DNA of 64,000 nucleotides from Desulforhopalus singaporensis (GTDB lineage: Bacteria; Desulfobacterota; Desulfobulbia; Desulfobulbales; Desulfocapsaceae). How positions within the stretch are numbered: the first letter of the stretch is position 1; each line of letters starts with the position of its first letter. The notes under the pieces are model-generated. The model was given only the letters and a program-made list of their open reading frames with translations, did no database searches and was not told where the DNA came from. The stretch spans positions 171,544-235,543 of the forward strand of contig NZ_FNJI01000003.1 in NCBI RefSeq assembly GCF_900104445.1. The letters run 5' to 3'. A program made the translations under genes and the position numbers. Below are positions 18,577 to 27,450 of the stretch, in pieces.

Positions 18577-20202
18577 ATGCAAAACTTTATCATAGGCATC
18601 GATACCGGCGGCACCTACACCGATGCGGTACTGCTGGACACAGACACCAAAGAGATTATTGCCACCGCAAAACAGCCGACAACCCATTTTCAACTCTCCC
18701 GGGGAACGGGCAAGGCCCTGGCCGATATCCTCACCAACAGCGGAGTGAAGGCGGAACAGGTCAAAACGGTTGCCGTCTCCTCGACCCTTGCGACCAACTC
18801 GGTGGTCGAGAACAAGGGCGCCAGAGTGGCGGTCATCGTCATCGGTTACGTCAAGCATTTCAAACTTCCGGTCAAGGCGGTGGTGTTCGTTAAAGGAGGG
18901 CACACCATCACCGGCGATGAGGAAGAGCCGCTCGATATCGACTATCTCGTCCGGCTGATCGAGGGACTCAAAAACGAGGTGGACGCCTACGGCATCTGCT
19001 CCGCCATGTCGATCAAGAATCCCGCCCACGAACTGGTGGCGGAAAAGGCCATAGCCATGCTCGACCCCAAACCGACCTTCTGCTCCCACCGGATAAGCCA
19101 GCTGGCGGGCATGCAGGAGCGTGCCGCCACCGCCGGGCTCCACGCCAAGTTGATGCCGGTGATGGATGAGTTCGTCACCGGGGTCAGGGGCGCCATGAAA
19201 CAACTCGACCTGCTCTGCCCAATGATGGTTATCGGAGGCAACGGCACCCCTCTTGACGAACGGGAGGCGGTCAGCCAGGCGGGACTCACCGTCGCCAGCG
19301 GTCCGGCGTGCAGCGCCTATTACGGCAGACTCCACGCGACCCCGGACGGTCGGGCCCTTGTCGTCGATGTCGGCGGCACCACCACCGACATCGCGATTAT
19401 CGAAAACGACAAGCCCCTGCTGGCGCCAGAGGGATGTACCGTCGGCCGCTGGAAAACCCATGTCGAGGCCGTCGACATGCAGACTACCGGAGTGGGCGGC
19501 GACAGCTATGTTCACGTAGATGCCAGGGGCAACCTCACCCTCGGCCCTTCAAGGGTCACCCCGGTGTCGATGGCCGGCCACATTCCCCGGCCGGATCAGT
19601 GGCTGGGGGCGGGCGGCAAAAGCAAGCTGATCATGCTGCACCAGAAGTCCAGGGAACTGGAAAACAACGAACTCTACCGGCTGATGGCTGATAAAACAAT
19701 GGTTACCCCGGAAACCATCAGGCAGGAACTCGGCCTCGGCGGCATCCCCCTCCAGCAGCAGCTGGAGAGCCTGACCAGAAAACAGCTGATTGTCGAGTAC
19801 GGTTTCACCCCCACCGACGCCCTGCACGTTCTCGACAAACTCAATATCGGCGACAAAACCAGAGCGGTCGAGGCGGCTGCAGTGCTGGGCGGGGAACTGG
19901 CAATGAGCAGCATAGAGTTCTCGCACATGGTGCTCCACCGCACCGGGGAGCTGATCGAAAACGCCATCATCGAATATCTGATGAGGCTCCATTTTGATCA
20001 GTCTGCGGGCAATATTATCGCCGGCTGCCGGAACCATCCGGTGCTTGACATTGACTTTAGCCTGAAACTGCCCATTATTGGAATTGGAGCGGCCGCCAGA
20101 ACCCTTTTACCCGATGTGGCGAAAAATTTAAAAACCGTAATCACTTTTCCTAAACACAGCGAGGTGGGCAATGCGATCGGTGCTGCACTTACCGCACTGT
20201 AG
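18577..20202 (+). CDS. Hydantoinase A/oxoprolinase-family protein
   Basis: 541 residues. An actin-like ATPase fold of the HyuA group: phosphate-1 motif IIGIDTGGTYTDAVLLD (residues 4-20), the hydantoinase A N-terminal domain to about 175, and a second phosphate loop VVDVGGTTTDIAII near residue 265. Adenosine-site-like TVASGPACSAYYG precedes it. Known members, with an HyuB subunit, open hydantoin or 5-oxoproline rings or carboxylate acetone/acetophenone using ATP. No HyuB-type gene is adjacent, so activity is uncertain. It is followed after 18 bases by a phosphoesterase gene, forming a three-gene unit with the ParB-like gene. Confidence 0.85.
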   Translation: MQNFIIGIDTGGTYTDAVLLDTDTKEIIATAKQPTTHFQLSRGTGKALADILTNSGVKAEQVKTVAVSSTLATNSVVENKGARVAVIVIGYVKHFKLPVKAVVFVKGGHTITGDEEEPLDIDYLVRLIEGLKNEVDAYGICSAMSIKNPAHELVAEKAIAMLDPKPTFCSHRISQLAGMQERAATAGLHAKLMPVMDEFVTGVRGAMKQLDLLCPMMVIGGNGTPLDEREAVSQAGLTVASGPACSAYYGRLHATPDGRALVVDVGGTTTDIAIIENDKPLLAPEGCTVGRWKTHVEAVDMQTTGVGGDSYVHVDARGNLTLGPSRVTPVSMAGHIPRPDQWLGAGGKSKLIMLHQKSRELENNELYRLMADKTMVTPETIRQELGLGGIPLQQQLESLTRKQLIVEYGFTPTDALHVLDKLNIGDKTRAVEAAAVLGGELAMSSIEFSHMVLHRTGELIENAIIEYLMRLHFDQSAGNIIAGCRNHPVLDIDFSLKLPIIGIGAAARTLLPDVAKNLKTVITFPKHSEVGNAIGAALTAL

Positions 20203-20220
20203 TGACCAGAATATGACGCA

Positions 20221-20814
20221 ATGAAGATCCTGACTGTTGCCGATACCGAATGTGGAGAACTGCTCGATCCGGTAAAGGGGGGTCCCCCACTGGCCGGTAT
20301 CGACCTCATCCTCGGCTGCGGTGACCTGGCTCCGGAATACCTGACAACGCTGAGGAATCGTTTCGAGGTGCCACTCTATTATGTTCTGGGGAACCACGAT
20401 CTGCGCCACCACCACTCCCCGCCGCAATACTGCACCCCCATTCACCGCAGGATCGTCAATTTCAACAACCTGGGGATCATCGGCTTTTCCGGATCGAGGT
20501 GGTACAACGGCAGCGCCAATCAGTATACGGAAAAGCAAATGGCCGGCTATATCGGAAAAATGCGTTTTGGTATCTGGAAAAACAGGGGGATAGATATCGT
20601 CATCGCCCACGCTCCGCCCCGGTTTATCAACGACGCCGAAGATCCCTGCCACCGCGGATTTAGGAGCTATCGCCGGTTGATCGACAAGTACCGGCCCAGC
20701 TATTTTCTGCATGGACATATCCACACCCTTTTTGATGATGACAACCAGAGAATTACAACGATCAACAACACTTCCGTAATCAACTGTTATGGTTTCTATG
20801 TTCTCGAAATCTAA
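20221..20814 (+). CDS. Small calcineurin-like metallophosphoesterase
   Basis: 197 residues. Metal-site motifs are present as CGDLAPEYL, VLGNHDLRH, VIAHAPPRF and HGHIHTL. The first Asp motif is altered: the usual D-x-H is TVADTECGE, with Asp8 present but Glu-Cys where His is expected. Related short proteins act on nucleotides or phosphodiesters; substrate unknown. Tightly placed 18 bases after the hydantoinase-like gene, and its 3' end overlaps the next gene by 26 bases. Confidence 0.82.
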   Translation: MKILTVADTECGELLDPVKGGPPLAGIDLILGCGDLAPEYLTTLRNRFEVPLYYVLGNHDLRHHHSPPQYCTPIHRRIVNFNNLGIIGFSGSRWYNGSANQYTEKQMAGYIGKMRFGIWKNRGIDIVIAHAPPRFINDAEDPCHRGFRSYRRLIDKYRPSYFLHGHIHTLFDDDNQRITTINNTSVINCYGFYVLEI

Positions 20815-21913
20815 AATATTTTCTGCGCTTAAAAAGAAATTTTCCGGCTCCGCCGAAAAGACCGGGCCACACGCGAACAGCTTCAGCGCCAGGCAGCAAG
20901 AGGAAAAAGCCTACGAAGCCATTGAAAGGGGGACGCTGATGGTTCCCCTGGACAAGATTGTCGGCAGCGTGGGCAGGTATCACGATTTCGACCACCAGTT
21001 CAAAGACCACAACCCGTCAAGGGAGAAAGACCCGCGGCTTGAGGGAATTCTGCAGGCGATGCGCAAGGGGAAGAATCTGCCGGCCATCGCTCTTTACCAG
21101 ATAAAGGAAGACTTCTTTATTCTGGACGGACACCACCGGTACCAGGCGGCAAAAGAGCTGGGACACACCCAGATCAGATCCAAGATTGTCGAGCTGCTCC
21201 CGTCAAAGAACAGCCTGGAAAACAACCTTTACCTGGAAAAGACCAGATTCAGGGACAACGCCGGACTTGTTGATCCACTGGACCTTACCGAGCCGGGGCA
21301 GTTCATTCACCTTGAGTGGCAGATCAGCGAGCACCGGAAATTCCTCGAGAGTGAAACAGGACAGCCGGTGAGCTTTCAACAGGCGGCACAGGACTGGTAC
21401 AGCACCATTTACCGCCCGCTTTTCACCCTTATCAAAAACAGCGGTCTGATCAACTCCTTTCCTTCCAGAACCGTGGACGACCTCTATCTCTATATCTCCA
21501 TGCACCAGTGGGAGAAGGGGAAAAAGAGGAAATACGGCATCGGGATAGATAAGCTGATCCCCACCGACATGGAGGTTTTCAGAAAAAAAATGGCCGACCA
21601 GAAAGAACAGGAATACCCGGAGATGAAGCGGGAGATCACCGTGTTCATGCTTCTCAACATCGAAGGCAGGCATGAAGACAACATCTTCCAGAAACTGCTT
21701 GCCCTGCCCGAGGTAAGGGAAATCCACAGCGTCCACGGAGCCTTTGATATACTCATAAAAATCACGCTTATGCGCGACCTGCTCTCCTCGGACGCCGAAC
21801 TCATCTCGGAGTTCACCCAGTCCACCATACGGCAGTGGAAAGGGGTACTTTCCACCCAGACCCTTATTCCGGGAACATCGAGAATAAAAGAAGAAGACAG
21901 GTGTCTGCTGTAA
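20789..21913 (+). CDS. ParB-like N-domain protein with DUF4032-like centre and AsnC/Lrp-type C-terminal domain
   Basis: 374 residues; a second ATG at codon 4 is possible. Residues about 52-140 are a ParB N-terminal (nuclease-like) domain: VPLDKIVGSVGRYHDFD and the signature FFILDGHHRYQAAKELG. The middle (WYSTIYRPLFTLI, FPSRTVDDLYLYISMHQWE) resembles the segment found with this domain in DUF4032-type proteins. The last 95 residues look like the ligand-binding (RAM) domain of AsnC/Lrp regulators: FMLLNIEGRHEDNIFQKLLALPEVREIHSVHGAFDIL, abbreviated here by its LPEV and GAFD landmarks. There is no helix-turn-helix. It overlaps the phosphoesterase gene by 26 bases. Function unknown; effector-gated enzyme or adaptor is a guess. 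Confidence 0.75.
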   Translation: MVSMFSKSKIFSALKKKFSGSAEKTGPHANSFSARQQEEKAYEAIERGTLMVPLDKIVGSVGRYHDFDHQFKDHNPSREKDPRLEGILQAMRKGKNLPAIALYQIKEDFFILDGHHRYQAAKELGHTQIRSKIVELLPSKNSLENNLYLEKTRFRDNAGLVDPLDLTEPGQFIHLEWQISEHRKFLESETGQPVSFQQAAQDWYSTIYRPLFTLIKNSGLINSFPSRTVDDLYLYISMHQWEKGKKRKYGIGIDKLIPTDMEVFRKKMADQKEQEYPEMKREITVFMLLNIEGRHEDNIFQKLLALPEVREIHSVHGAFDILIKITLMRDLLSSDAELISEFTQSTIRQWKGVLSTQTLIPGTSRIKEEDRCLL

Positions 21914-21994
21914 CATGCCCTCCCGTGCAACCACCTGCTTTGTGCGGCGCGCCCGCAGGAAGGTTCGGATAAAACCGCCATAGTACGGCTGCGC

Positions 21995-22492
21995 TTACTG
22001 CCTTAAATAAAGAAACAGCCGCACCAGCAGGGGAACCGTCACAAAAAGGGTGAAGATCCTCACCAGGTGCAGGAAAGCCACTATCGGGGTGTTGTGGCCT
22101 TCCGTCTTTGCCAGAATAGCCATGCCGCTCATCCCGCCCGGAGAAAATCCGAACAGCGCGGTACCAAAATCGACAAGCCCCAGCCGGCTGGCCAAAACGG
22201 CCATCAATACCGCCACCGTCATGAGGATAAGCGTGCTTACCACCGCCAGCGGAAACACATGGGGAATGAAGGTGAGAAAAGAACGGTCAAAGGTCATGCC
22301 CAGGGATATTCCGAGGATGATCTGGACGATGGTGGCGATCTCCGGCGTCAGGCCGACTCCTTCCGATTGCATAAGGGCCACCAGTCCCGAACCAAGCATC
22401 GAACCGACCACGGCCCCTCCGGGAACATGAAACTTCTGGGCGCCAACCCCCCCGATTATACCGACAGCAACGATCAGTGCATATCTTTCCAT
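21995..22492 (-). CDS. AbrB-family membrane protein (half-length, single repeat)
   Basis: 165 residues, about five hydrophobic helices. The sequence FGFSPGGMSGMAILAKTEG and the GGAVVGSMLGSG segment match the AbrB-duplication membrane family, often labelled ammonia monooxygenase regulator, although evidence for transcription control is lacking. Full-length family members have two such repeats in about 350 residues; this one has a single copy. It starts 4 bases after the tctA stop and is the last gene of the tricarboxylate transporter operon, so a role with that transporter is likely. Confidence 0.8.
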   Translation of the reverse strand: MERYALIVAVGIIGGVGAQKFHVPGGAVVGSMLGSGLVALMQSEGVGLTPEIATIVQIILGISLGMTFDRSFLTFIPHVFPLAVVSTLILMTVAVLMAVLASRLGLVDFGTALFGFSPGGMSGMAILAKTEGHNTPIVAFLHLVRIFTLFVTVPLLVRLFLYLRQ

Positions 22493-22496
22493 ATTG

Positions 22497-24038
22497 TCAT
22501 TTCAAAAGTGCGTTGGGGTTCTTTTTGCTCTTCAACTTTGCCAGAACCGATCTGAACAGAGGCATTCCCAGGACCAGCAGGGTCAGACAGTTGATGCTCA
22601 CCGTAATCGGCCGCTCCCACATAAAGGACATCGATTCATCGTAGATCATAAGGGACCGGCGCAGGTTATCCTCCATCAACCCGCCGAGAATAAACCCGAG
22701 AAGCAACGGCGCCATGGGAAAATTCATAAGTCTCAAGGCCATGGCCCCCAGACAGAAGAACACCATCATCATGATGTCGAAATCGTTAAAGGTGACCAGG
22801 TAGACCCCCATCAGGGAAAAAAACAGGATGATGGGAACCATCAGGTTCCTCGGGATGGCAAGCAACCGGGCAAAATAAGGTATCAGGGGGAGATTGAGGA
22901 TAAGAAGGAAAACATTGCCGAGATACATCGACATTATGACTCCCCAGAACACTTCCGGCTGCTCGACAAACATCCTCGGGCCAGGGTCGATACCGTAGGC
23001 AATCAGCGCGCCGAGCATGACTGCGGTGGTACCCGATCCGGGAATACCAAGGGTCAAAAGCGGCACGAACGATCCGGAACTGGCCGCGTTGTTGCCGGTC
23101 TCCGGAGCGGCAAGACCGCGCAGGCTCCCCTTGCCGAACCTGGCCTGTTCTTCCGGCGGGGCGAGATTTCTCTCCATCCCGTAGGACATGAACGATCCGA
23201 GGGTGGCCCCCGCTCCCGGCAGAACCCCGACGAAAAATCCGAGCAGCGACGATCGCAGGATCGACGGGGTTATAAGCTTAAACTCCTTGGCCGAGACCTT
23301 GAGGCTTTTAAAACCGATCATTTTCGGGTTGAGACTGTCGGAAGAGGCGTCTTTTTTCAGGACAATCATCAGGGCCTCGGTCAGGGCGAACGTGGCCATG
23401 GCGAGCAGCAGGAACTCTATTCCGTCAAGGAGTTCAAGGGAGCCGAAGGTGTAGCGCTGCACCCCCGAGGTCTGATCCGTTCCCACAGTCGACAGCATCA
23501 ACCCCAACACGACCATCAGCAGCGCCTTGAGTACCCCGCCCCGCCCGGCAAAGGCCGAAACCGCCGTCAAACCAAGGATCATCAGGGCAAAATAATCCGC
23601 CGACTGAAAGCTGGTGGCCACCGACGCCAGCATGGGGGCAAAAAACATCAGCAGCACAACCGCGATAGTGCCTCCGGAAAAGGAGGCGTACGCCGCAATT
23701 GCCAGGGCTTTTCCAGGATAGCCCTGCCTCGCCAGGGGATAGCCGTCAAGCGCGGTGGCTACTGTTGCCGCCTCTCCCGGCGCGTTGATCAGGATGGACG
23801 AGGTGGAGCCGCCGAAAATAGCGCCGTAATAGACCCCGGCAAGCAACACCATCCCGGTGGTGGGATCAAATCCGTAGGTCACCGGAATCATCAGGGCCAC
23901 TGCGGTGATAGGGCCAAGTCCCGGCAACATGCCGATCAGGGAGCCGCTGAAACAGCCAAACAGCACCATGCAGATATTGATGGGAACCAGGGTTGCATTA
24001 ATCCCCGTCAACATTCCGTGAACCATTCCTTCCCACAT
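22497..24038 (-). CDS. tctA: Tripartite tricarboxylate transporter large membrane subunit
   Basis: 513 residues and about twelve helices, the standard TctA size. The conserved signature GMLPGLGPITAVALMIPVTYG near residues 38-58 and the repeated loop YYGAIFGGSTSSILINAPG are present, as is GVLPGAGATLGSFMSYG in the second half. It forms the ion-coupled channel that takes substrate from the periplasmic binding protein TctC. The start overlaps the tctB stop by one base (TGATG). Substrates of this family are di- and tricarboxylates such as citrate. Confidence 0.93.
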   Translation of the reverse strand: MWEGMVHGMLTGINATLVPINICMVLFGCFSGSLIGMLPGLGPITAVALMIPVTYGFDPTTGMVLLAGVYYGAIFGGSTSSILINAPGEAATVATALDGYPLARQGYPGKALAIAAYASFSGGTIAVVLLMFFAPMLASVATSFQSADYFALMILGLTAVSAFAGRGGVLKALLMVVLGLMLSTVGTDQTSGVQRYTFGSLELLDGIEFLLLAMATFALTEALMIVLKKDASSDSLNPKMIGFKSLKVSAKEFKLITPSILRSSLLGFFVGVLPGAGATLGSFMSYGMERNLAPPEEQARFGKGSLRGLAAPETGNNAASSGSFVPLLTLGIPGSGTTAVMLGALIAYGIDPGPRMFVEQPEVFWGVIMSMYLGNVFLLILNLPLIPYFARLLAIPRNLMVPIILFFSLMGVYLVTFNDFDIMMMVFFCLGAMALRLMNFPMAPLLLGFILGGLMEDNLRRSLMIYDESMSFMWERPITVSINCLTLLVLGMPLFRSVLAKLKSKKNPNALLK

Positions 24039-24517
24039 CAGAGTATCCCCAGTTGATAGAAAATTTCACCCGGGGCAATAAAGACCCCGAGCAGCACCGA
24101 CATTATAGCCCACAAAAAGAAAACCAGAGGGACCGCAGTCACAATCATCAGCCACAGCCTCCGCTCGCCGAGAATCCGGAACCCGATCAGCAGAAAGACT
24201 ATCGATGCCAGGATAAAGCCGAGCCACTTCATGGTGAGACCGAAGATGAGCATCGACACCACCAGCAGAATCCCCTTCAACCAGTCCATCCCGCCGGTTT
24301 CCTCTTTCAGGGTTTTTTTTCCGGCTGGGTCAACGGTCGGCAGGATCAGGATCGCCAGGGAAAGAACAGCTCCCATTGCCGACAACCCGTAAGGCATGGT
24401 GCGGGAGGTAAAAGTCTCCTGCATGGCAAGAAAAGTAAGAGGAATTTTTGTCGCCAGCATGCCATACCCCATGGAAAAAAGGAGCATCAGCAGCGCTCCC
24501 ACCTTTTCTCTTGCCAT
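24038..24517 (-). CDS. tctB: Tripartite tricarboxylate transporter small membrane subunit
   Basis: 159 residues, four predicted helices, typical of TctB. Weakly conserved in sequence, so the assignment rests on size, topology (VGALLMLLFSMGYGMLA at the N-terminus, then paired C-terminal helices) and its place between tctC and tctA. TctB is the small subunit that completes the membrane complex. It lies 77 bases after tctC. Confidence 0.9.
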   Translation of the reverse strand: MAREKVGALLMLLFSMGYGMLATKIPLTFLAMQETFTSRTMPYGLSAMGAVLSLAILILPTVDPAGKKTLKEETGGMDWLKGILLVVSMLIFGLTMKWLGFILASIVFLLIGFRILGERRLWLMIVTAVPLVFFLWAIMSVLLGVFIAPGEIFYQLGIL

Positions 24518-24594
24518 TGTTTCCTCCCAGGTAATACCAGCAAGGTGTGGTGCACCCGATTATCCGGTGGAGCACACCCTGCGGTTGTTGTTTG

Positions 24595-25587
24595 TTACTG
24601 CAAAAATCCCAGATCACGCATAATCGAGCCGATCACCTTCTCCTGATTTTCGAGAAAGGCGTAAAATTGGTCGCCCGGCTGATACAGATTCTGCCAGCCG
24701 CGCTGTTTACGAATACTCTCCCATTCCGGGGTATCATACATTTTTTTGAGCAGGCCGCGATAAGCCTCGGCTTTTTCCGGATCCAGGCCGGGGATGCCGA
24801 AAAAACCGCGCCAGTTGGCAAAGGTGAAATCATAGCCGAGTTCCTTGACGGTGGGGACGTCCGGAGTCTGGACCAGGCGATTGTCCGAGGTTACCGCAAG
24901 GATTTTCACTTCCCCCTGCCTGGCAAGTCCCAGCGCCTCGCCGTATCCGGTGGAGAGCACCTGGGTATCCCCCGACAGCAGGCCGGCCATGGCTTTACCG
25001 CCCGCATCATACGGTACATACTTCAACTGCAGCGGATCACCGCCAGCCACCTTGATCACCATGGCCGGCACCAGGTGATCCATGCTGCCCTTGACCGAGC
25101 CTCCGGCTATCTTCACCGACTTGGGATCCTTTTTAAAATCGTCGATCACCTCGGTGAGCGACGTATACTTAGAGTCCTTGGGCACGACGAAAGCCGCGTA
25201 ATCGGCAATAACCGACGCGATCGGCGTCAGGTCGCGAAACGATTGCGGGAAAACTCCGGTCAGCGACCGGATTATGATCGGCGTCGAGTTGACCAGCAGC
25301 GTCCCTTCCTGCCTCTTGGCCGTGGAGATGAGGTGGTTCAGCGCTTTGCCGCCCCCGCCGCCGGACATGTTCTCAAAAGACGCCTGTGCCAGCAGGCCGG
25401 AATCGAGCAGCGCCTTGCCGACACCACGGGCGGTGCCGTCCCAGCCGCCGCCGGCGCCGCCCGGAATAAGAAAATGCAGTTTTTCAACCTCACCGCCCAT
25501 GGCCGGGGAGACCAGGGCCGCCGCCAGACAAAGACAAGCCACGCTTTTCAGCACAAGACCAAGTAATCCTCTTTTCGGGGTTTTCAT
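24595..25587 (-). CDS. tctC: Tripartite tricarboxylate transporter periplasmic binding protein
   Basis: 330 residues. Signal peptide about 1-31 (AALVSPAMGG). The mature part follows the Bug/TctC fold: FLIPGGAGGGWDGTARGVGKAL, ENMSGGGGGKALNHL, then KIAGGSVKGSMDHL and KYVPYDAGGKAMAGLLSG, the ligand-binding loops. First gene of the operon tctC-tctB-tctA-abrB-like, divergent from the CitA-like kinase gene. The binding protein sets specificity; citrate or a related carboxylate is likely because the neighbouring sensor belongs to the citrate/C4-dicarboxylate group. Confidence 0.92.
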   Translation of the reverse strand: MKTPKRGLLGLVLKSVACLCLAAALVSPAMGGEVEKLHFLIPGGAGGGWDGTARGVGKALLDSGLLAQASFENMSGGGGGKALNHLISTAKRQEGTLLVNSTPIIIRSLTGVFPQSFRDLTPIASVIADYAAFVVPKDSKYTSLTEVIDDFKKDPKSVKIAGGSVKGSMDHLVPAMVIKVAGGDPLQLKYVPYDAGGKAMAGLLSGDTQVLSTGYGEALGLARQGEVKILAVTSDNRLVQTPDVPTVKELGYDFTFANWRGFFGIPGLDPEKAEAYRGLLKKMYDTPEWESIRKQRGWQNLYQPGDQFYAFLENQEKVIGSIMRDLGFLQ

Positions 25588-25739
25588 CGACTCACTCCTC
25601 GTTGTTGTGTTGTCTCACGGGCAACCAGTCCGCACCCGCGGTTGCACCCGCTCTCGCCACTCAATTCGGCAAGAGGCTACCAATACGGTATTGACATGAT
25701 CTCCGCTGCTTCAGTAAAAGTAAATAATTGGTAAATTAA

Positions 25740-25757
25740 GAAAGAATTGTTTCTTTC
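25740..25757. promoter_or_regulatory. Candidate operator between tctC and the CitA-like gene
   Basis: GAAAGAA (25740-25746) and TTCTTTC (25751-25757) form perfect 7-base inverted arms around TTGT, inside an AT-rich stretch in the 266-base divergent region. A CitB/DcuR-type regulator encoded next door could bind here; this is inference. A TTGACA at 25691-25696 lies upstream on the plus strand without a good -10. Confidence 0.4.
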
Positions 25758-25853
25758 GTTCGTTTTGTTCATTCTGTTCACGGATAACGTGAGAAAAACC
25801 GGGAGGTCCGCACTCCGACCAGGCAAAAGACCCGCAACACTTCCCCTGTCGCC

Positions 25854-27446
25854 ATGCAATCGATGAAACTGCAAAACAAGATGACGGTGCTTATCCTGGG
25901 GCTGATCCTGCTGCTCACCATCGCCGGCAGCCTGTTCACCCTCACCCTGATCAGCACTATCCTCGAAAAACAGATCGGCAGCAGGGCGCTCAAGGTTTCG
26001 CAGAGCGTCGCCCTCATTCCCGCCATAAAAGAAGACCTGCAGCGAGGGAACCCACAGACTTCGCGCATTCAGGAGCTCGCGGAACGGATACGTCGCGAAA
26101 CGGGAGCGCAGTTCATCGTGGTGGGAGACAAAGACGGCAGACGCTACTCCCACCCCGTTGTCGAGCGGCTGGGCCAGCTGATGGTCGGCGGTGACAACGA
26201 CCGCGCCCTGGTGTACGGTCAGTCCTATATCTCAAAGGCTACCGGCACCCTCGGGCCGTCCATCCGGGGCAAGGTGCCGGTGTTTGGTGACGACGGCAGG
26301 ATAATAGGCATTGTCTCGGTCGGGTACCTGGTGGAGAACGTAAACAGTATTATCCACGGCTACTATCTGAAAATCCTGTCTGTCTTCACCATAATCGTAC
26401 TGCTGGGAATAGCCTTGACCATCAAAATCACCAGCGATCTGAAAAACGCGATCTTCGGCCTTGAACCCGAAGAGATCGCAACCCTTCTCCAGGAAAAAAC
26501 GGCTACCCTGGAAGCTATCCGGGAAGGTATAATGGCGATAGATTCCCAAGGAAATATCACCACCGTCAACCGCGCCGCATTCGACACCCTCGGCATAGAC
26601 AAGAATAGTGATCCGATCGGCAGACACGTAACGGAAGTCATTCCGGAAACCCTGATGCTGGAGGTGCTTGCAACCGGCAAAAGCCAGCTCGACAAGGTGC
26701 TGCACCATGGCGAAAAAGAGCTCATCGTAAACCGCATACCGATCATTATCGGCAACCGGGTAACCGGGGTTGTCTCGAGCTTCAGGGATAAAAGCGAACT
26801 GGATATCCTCGCCAAGAAGCTGTCCCAGGTGAAAAAATATTCGGAGATGCTCCGCACCCAGACCCATGAATATTCGAACAAGCTCCACACTATTTCCGGC
26901 CTGATCCAGATCGGCGGCTACCAGGAAGCCATAGAGCTTATCGGCAGTGAAACCTCGGGATACCAGCAACTGATCAACACCCTGATGAATATCGTGCCCG
27001 ACCCGGTTGTTGCCGGAACAATTCTGGGCAAGTACAATAAAGCAAGAGAGTTGAAAATCGACATGCTGGTCGACCCCGACTCCAGCATGAGCGAGATCCC
27101 CGGCTGGATCGGGCGGGAACACCTGGTCACGATTTTGGGCAACATCCTCGACAACGCCTTCGAGGCGGTGCGGCGGAAAAACGGCGGCCAAAAGATCGTG
27201 CGGCTGGCGATGACCGACCTGGGCCAGGACCTGATTTTTGAAATTGACGACTCAGGACCGGGACTGGAACCGGATCTGTACGACAAAGTATTTGACAAAG
27301 GATACTCCAGTAAAGACGAGCAGGGCCATGGAATGGGGCTTTACCTTGTGGAGAGCCATGTAACGGGAATGGGAGGGACTATCAATATCGGCCGCTCCGA
27401 ACTGGGCGGATGCGCCATCACCGTGATCCTCCCCAAAACCAGGTGA
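25854..27446 (+). CDS. CitA/DcuS-family sensor histidine kinase
   Basis: 530 residues. A transmembrane helix (about 13-35), a periplasmic PAS/Cache-type sensor (about 40-165, with FIVVGDKDGRRYSHP and GIVSVGYLVENV), a second helix (about 170-192), a cytoplasmic PAS (AIDSQGNITTVNRAA), then the CitA/DcuS-type phosphorylation helix LRTQTHEYSNKLHTISGL with the acceptor His, and an ATPase domain with NILDNAFEAV and GHGMGLYLV. It should sense an external carboxylate and phosphorylate the regulator 4 bases downstream. Divergence from tctC points to control of the tricarboxylate transporter. Confidence 0.92.
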   Translation: MQSMKLQNKMTVLILGLILLLTIAGSLFTLTLISTILEKQIGSRALKVSQSVALIPAIKEDLQRGNPQTSRIQELAERIRRETGAQFIVVGDKDGRRYSHPVVERLGQLMVGGDNDRALVYGQSYISKATGTLGPSIRGKVPVFGDDGRIIGIVSVGYLVENVNSIIHGYYLKILSVFTIIVLLGIALTIKITSDLKNAIFGLEPEEIATLLQEKTATLEAIREGIMAIDSQGNITTVNRAAFDTLGIDKNSDPIGRHVTEVIPETLMLEVLATGKSQLDKVLHHGEKELIVNRIPIIIGNRVTGVVSSFRDKSELDILAKKLSQVKKYSEMLRTQTHEYSNKLHTISGLIQIGGYQEAIELIGSETSGYQQLINTLMNIVPDPVVAGTILGKYNKARELKIDMLVDPDSSMSEIPGWIGREHLVTILGNILDNAFEAVRRKNGGQKIVRLAMTDLGQDLIFEIDDSGPGLEPDLYDKVFDKGYSSKDEQGHGMGLYLVESHVTGMGGTINIGRSELGGCAITVILPKTR

Positions 27447-27450
27447 TCTT

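Noticed and set aside
21951..21965. GC-rich dyad between the ParB-like and AbrB-like genes as a REP element
   Set aside because: Only one imperfect copy; no related copies were seen elsewhere in the window.
22494..24056. Long open frame antisense to tctA
   Set aside because: Gln/His/Arg-rich low-complexity translation, the usual shadow of a membrane-protein gene.
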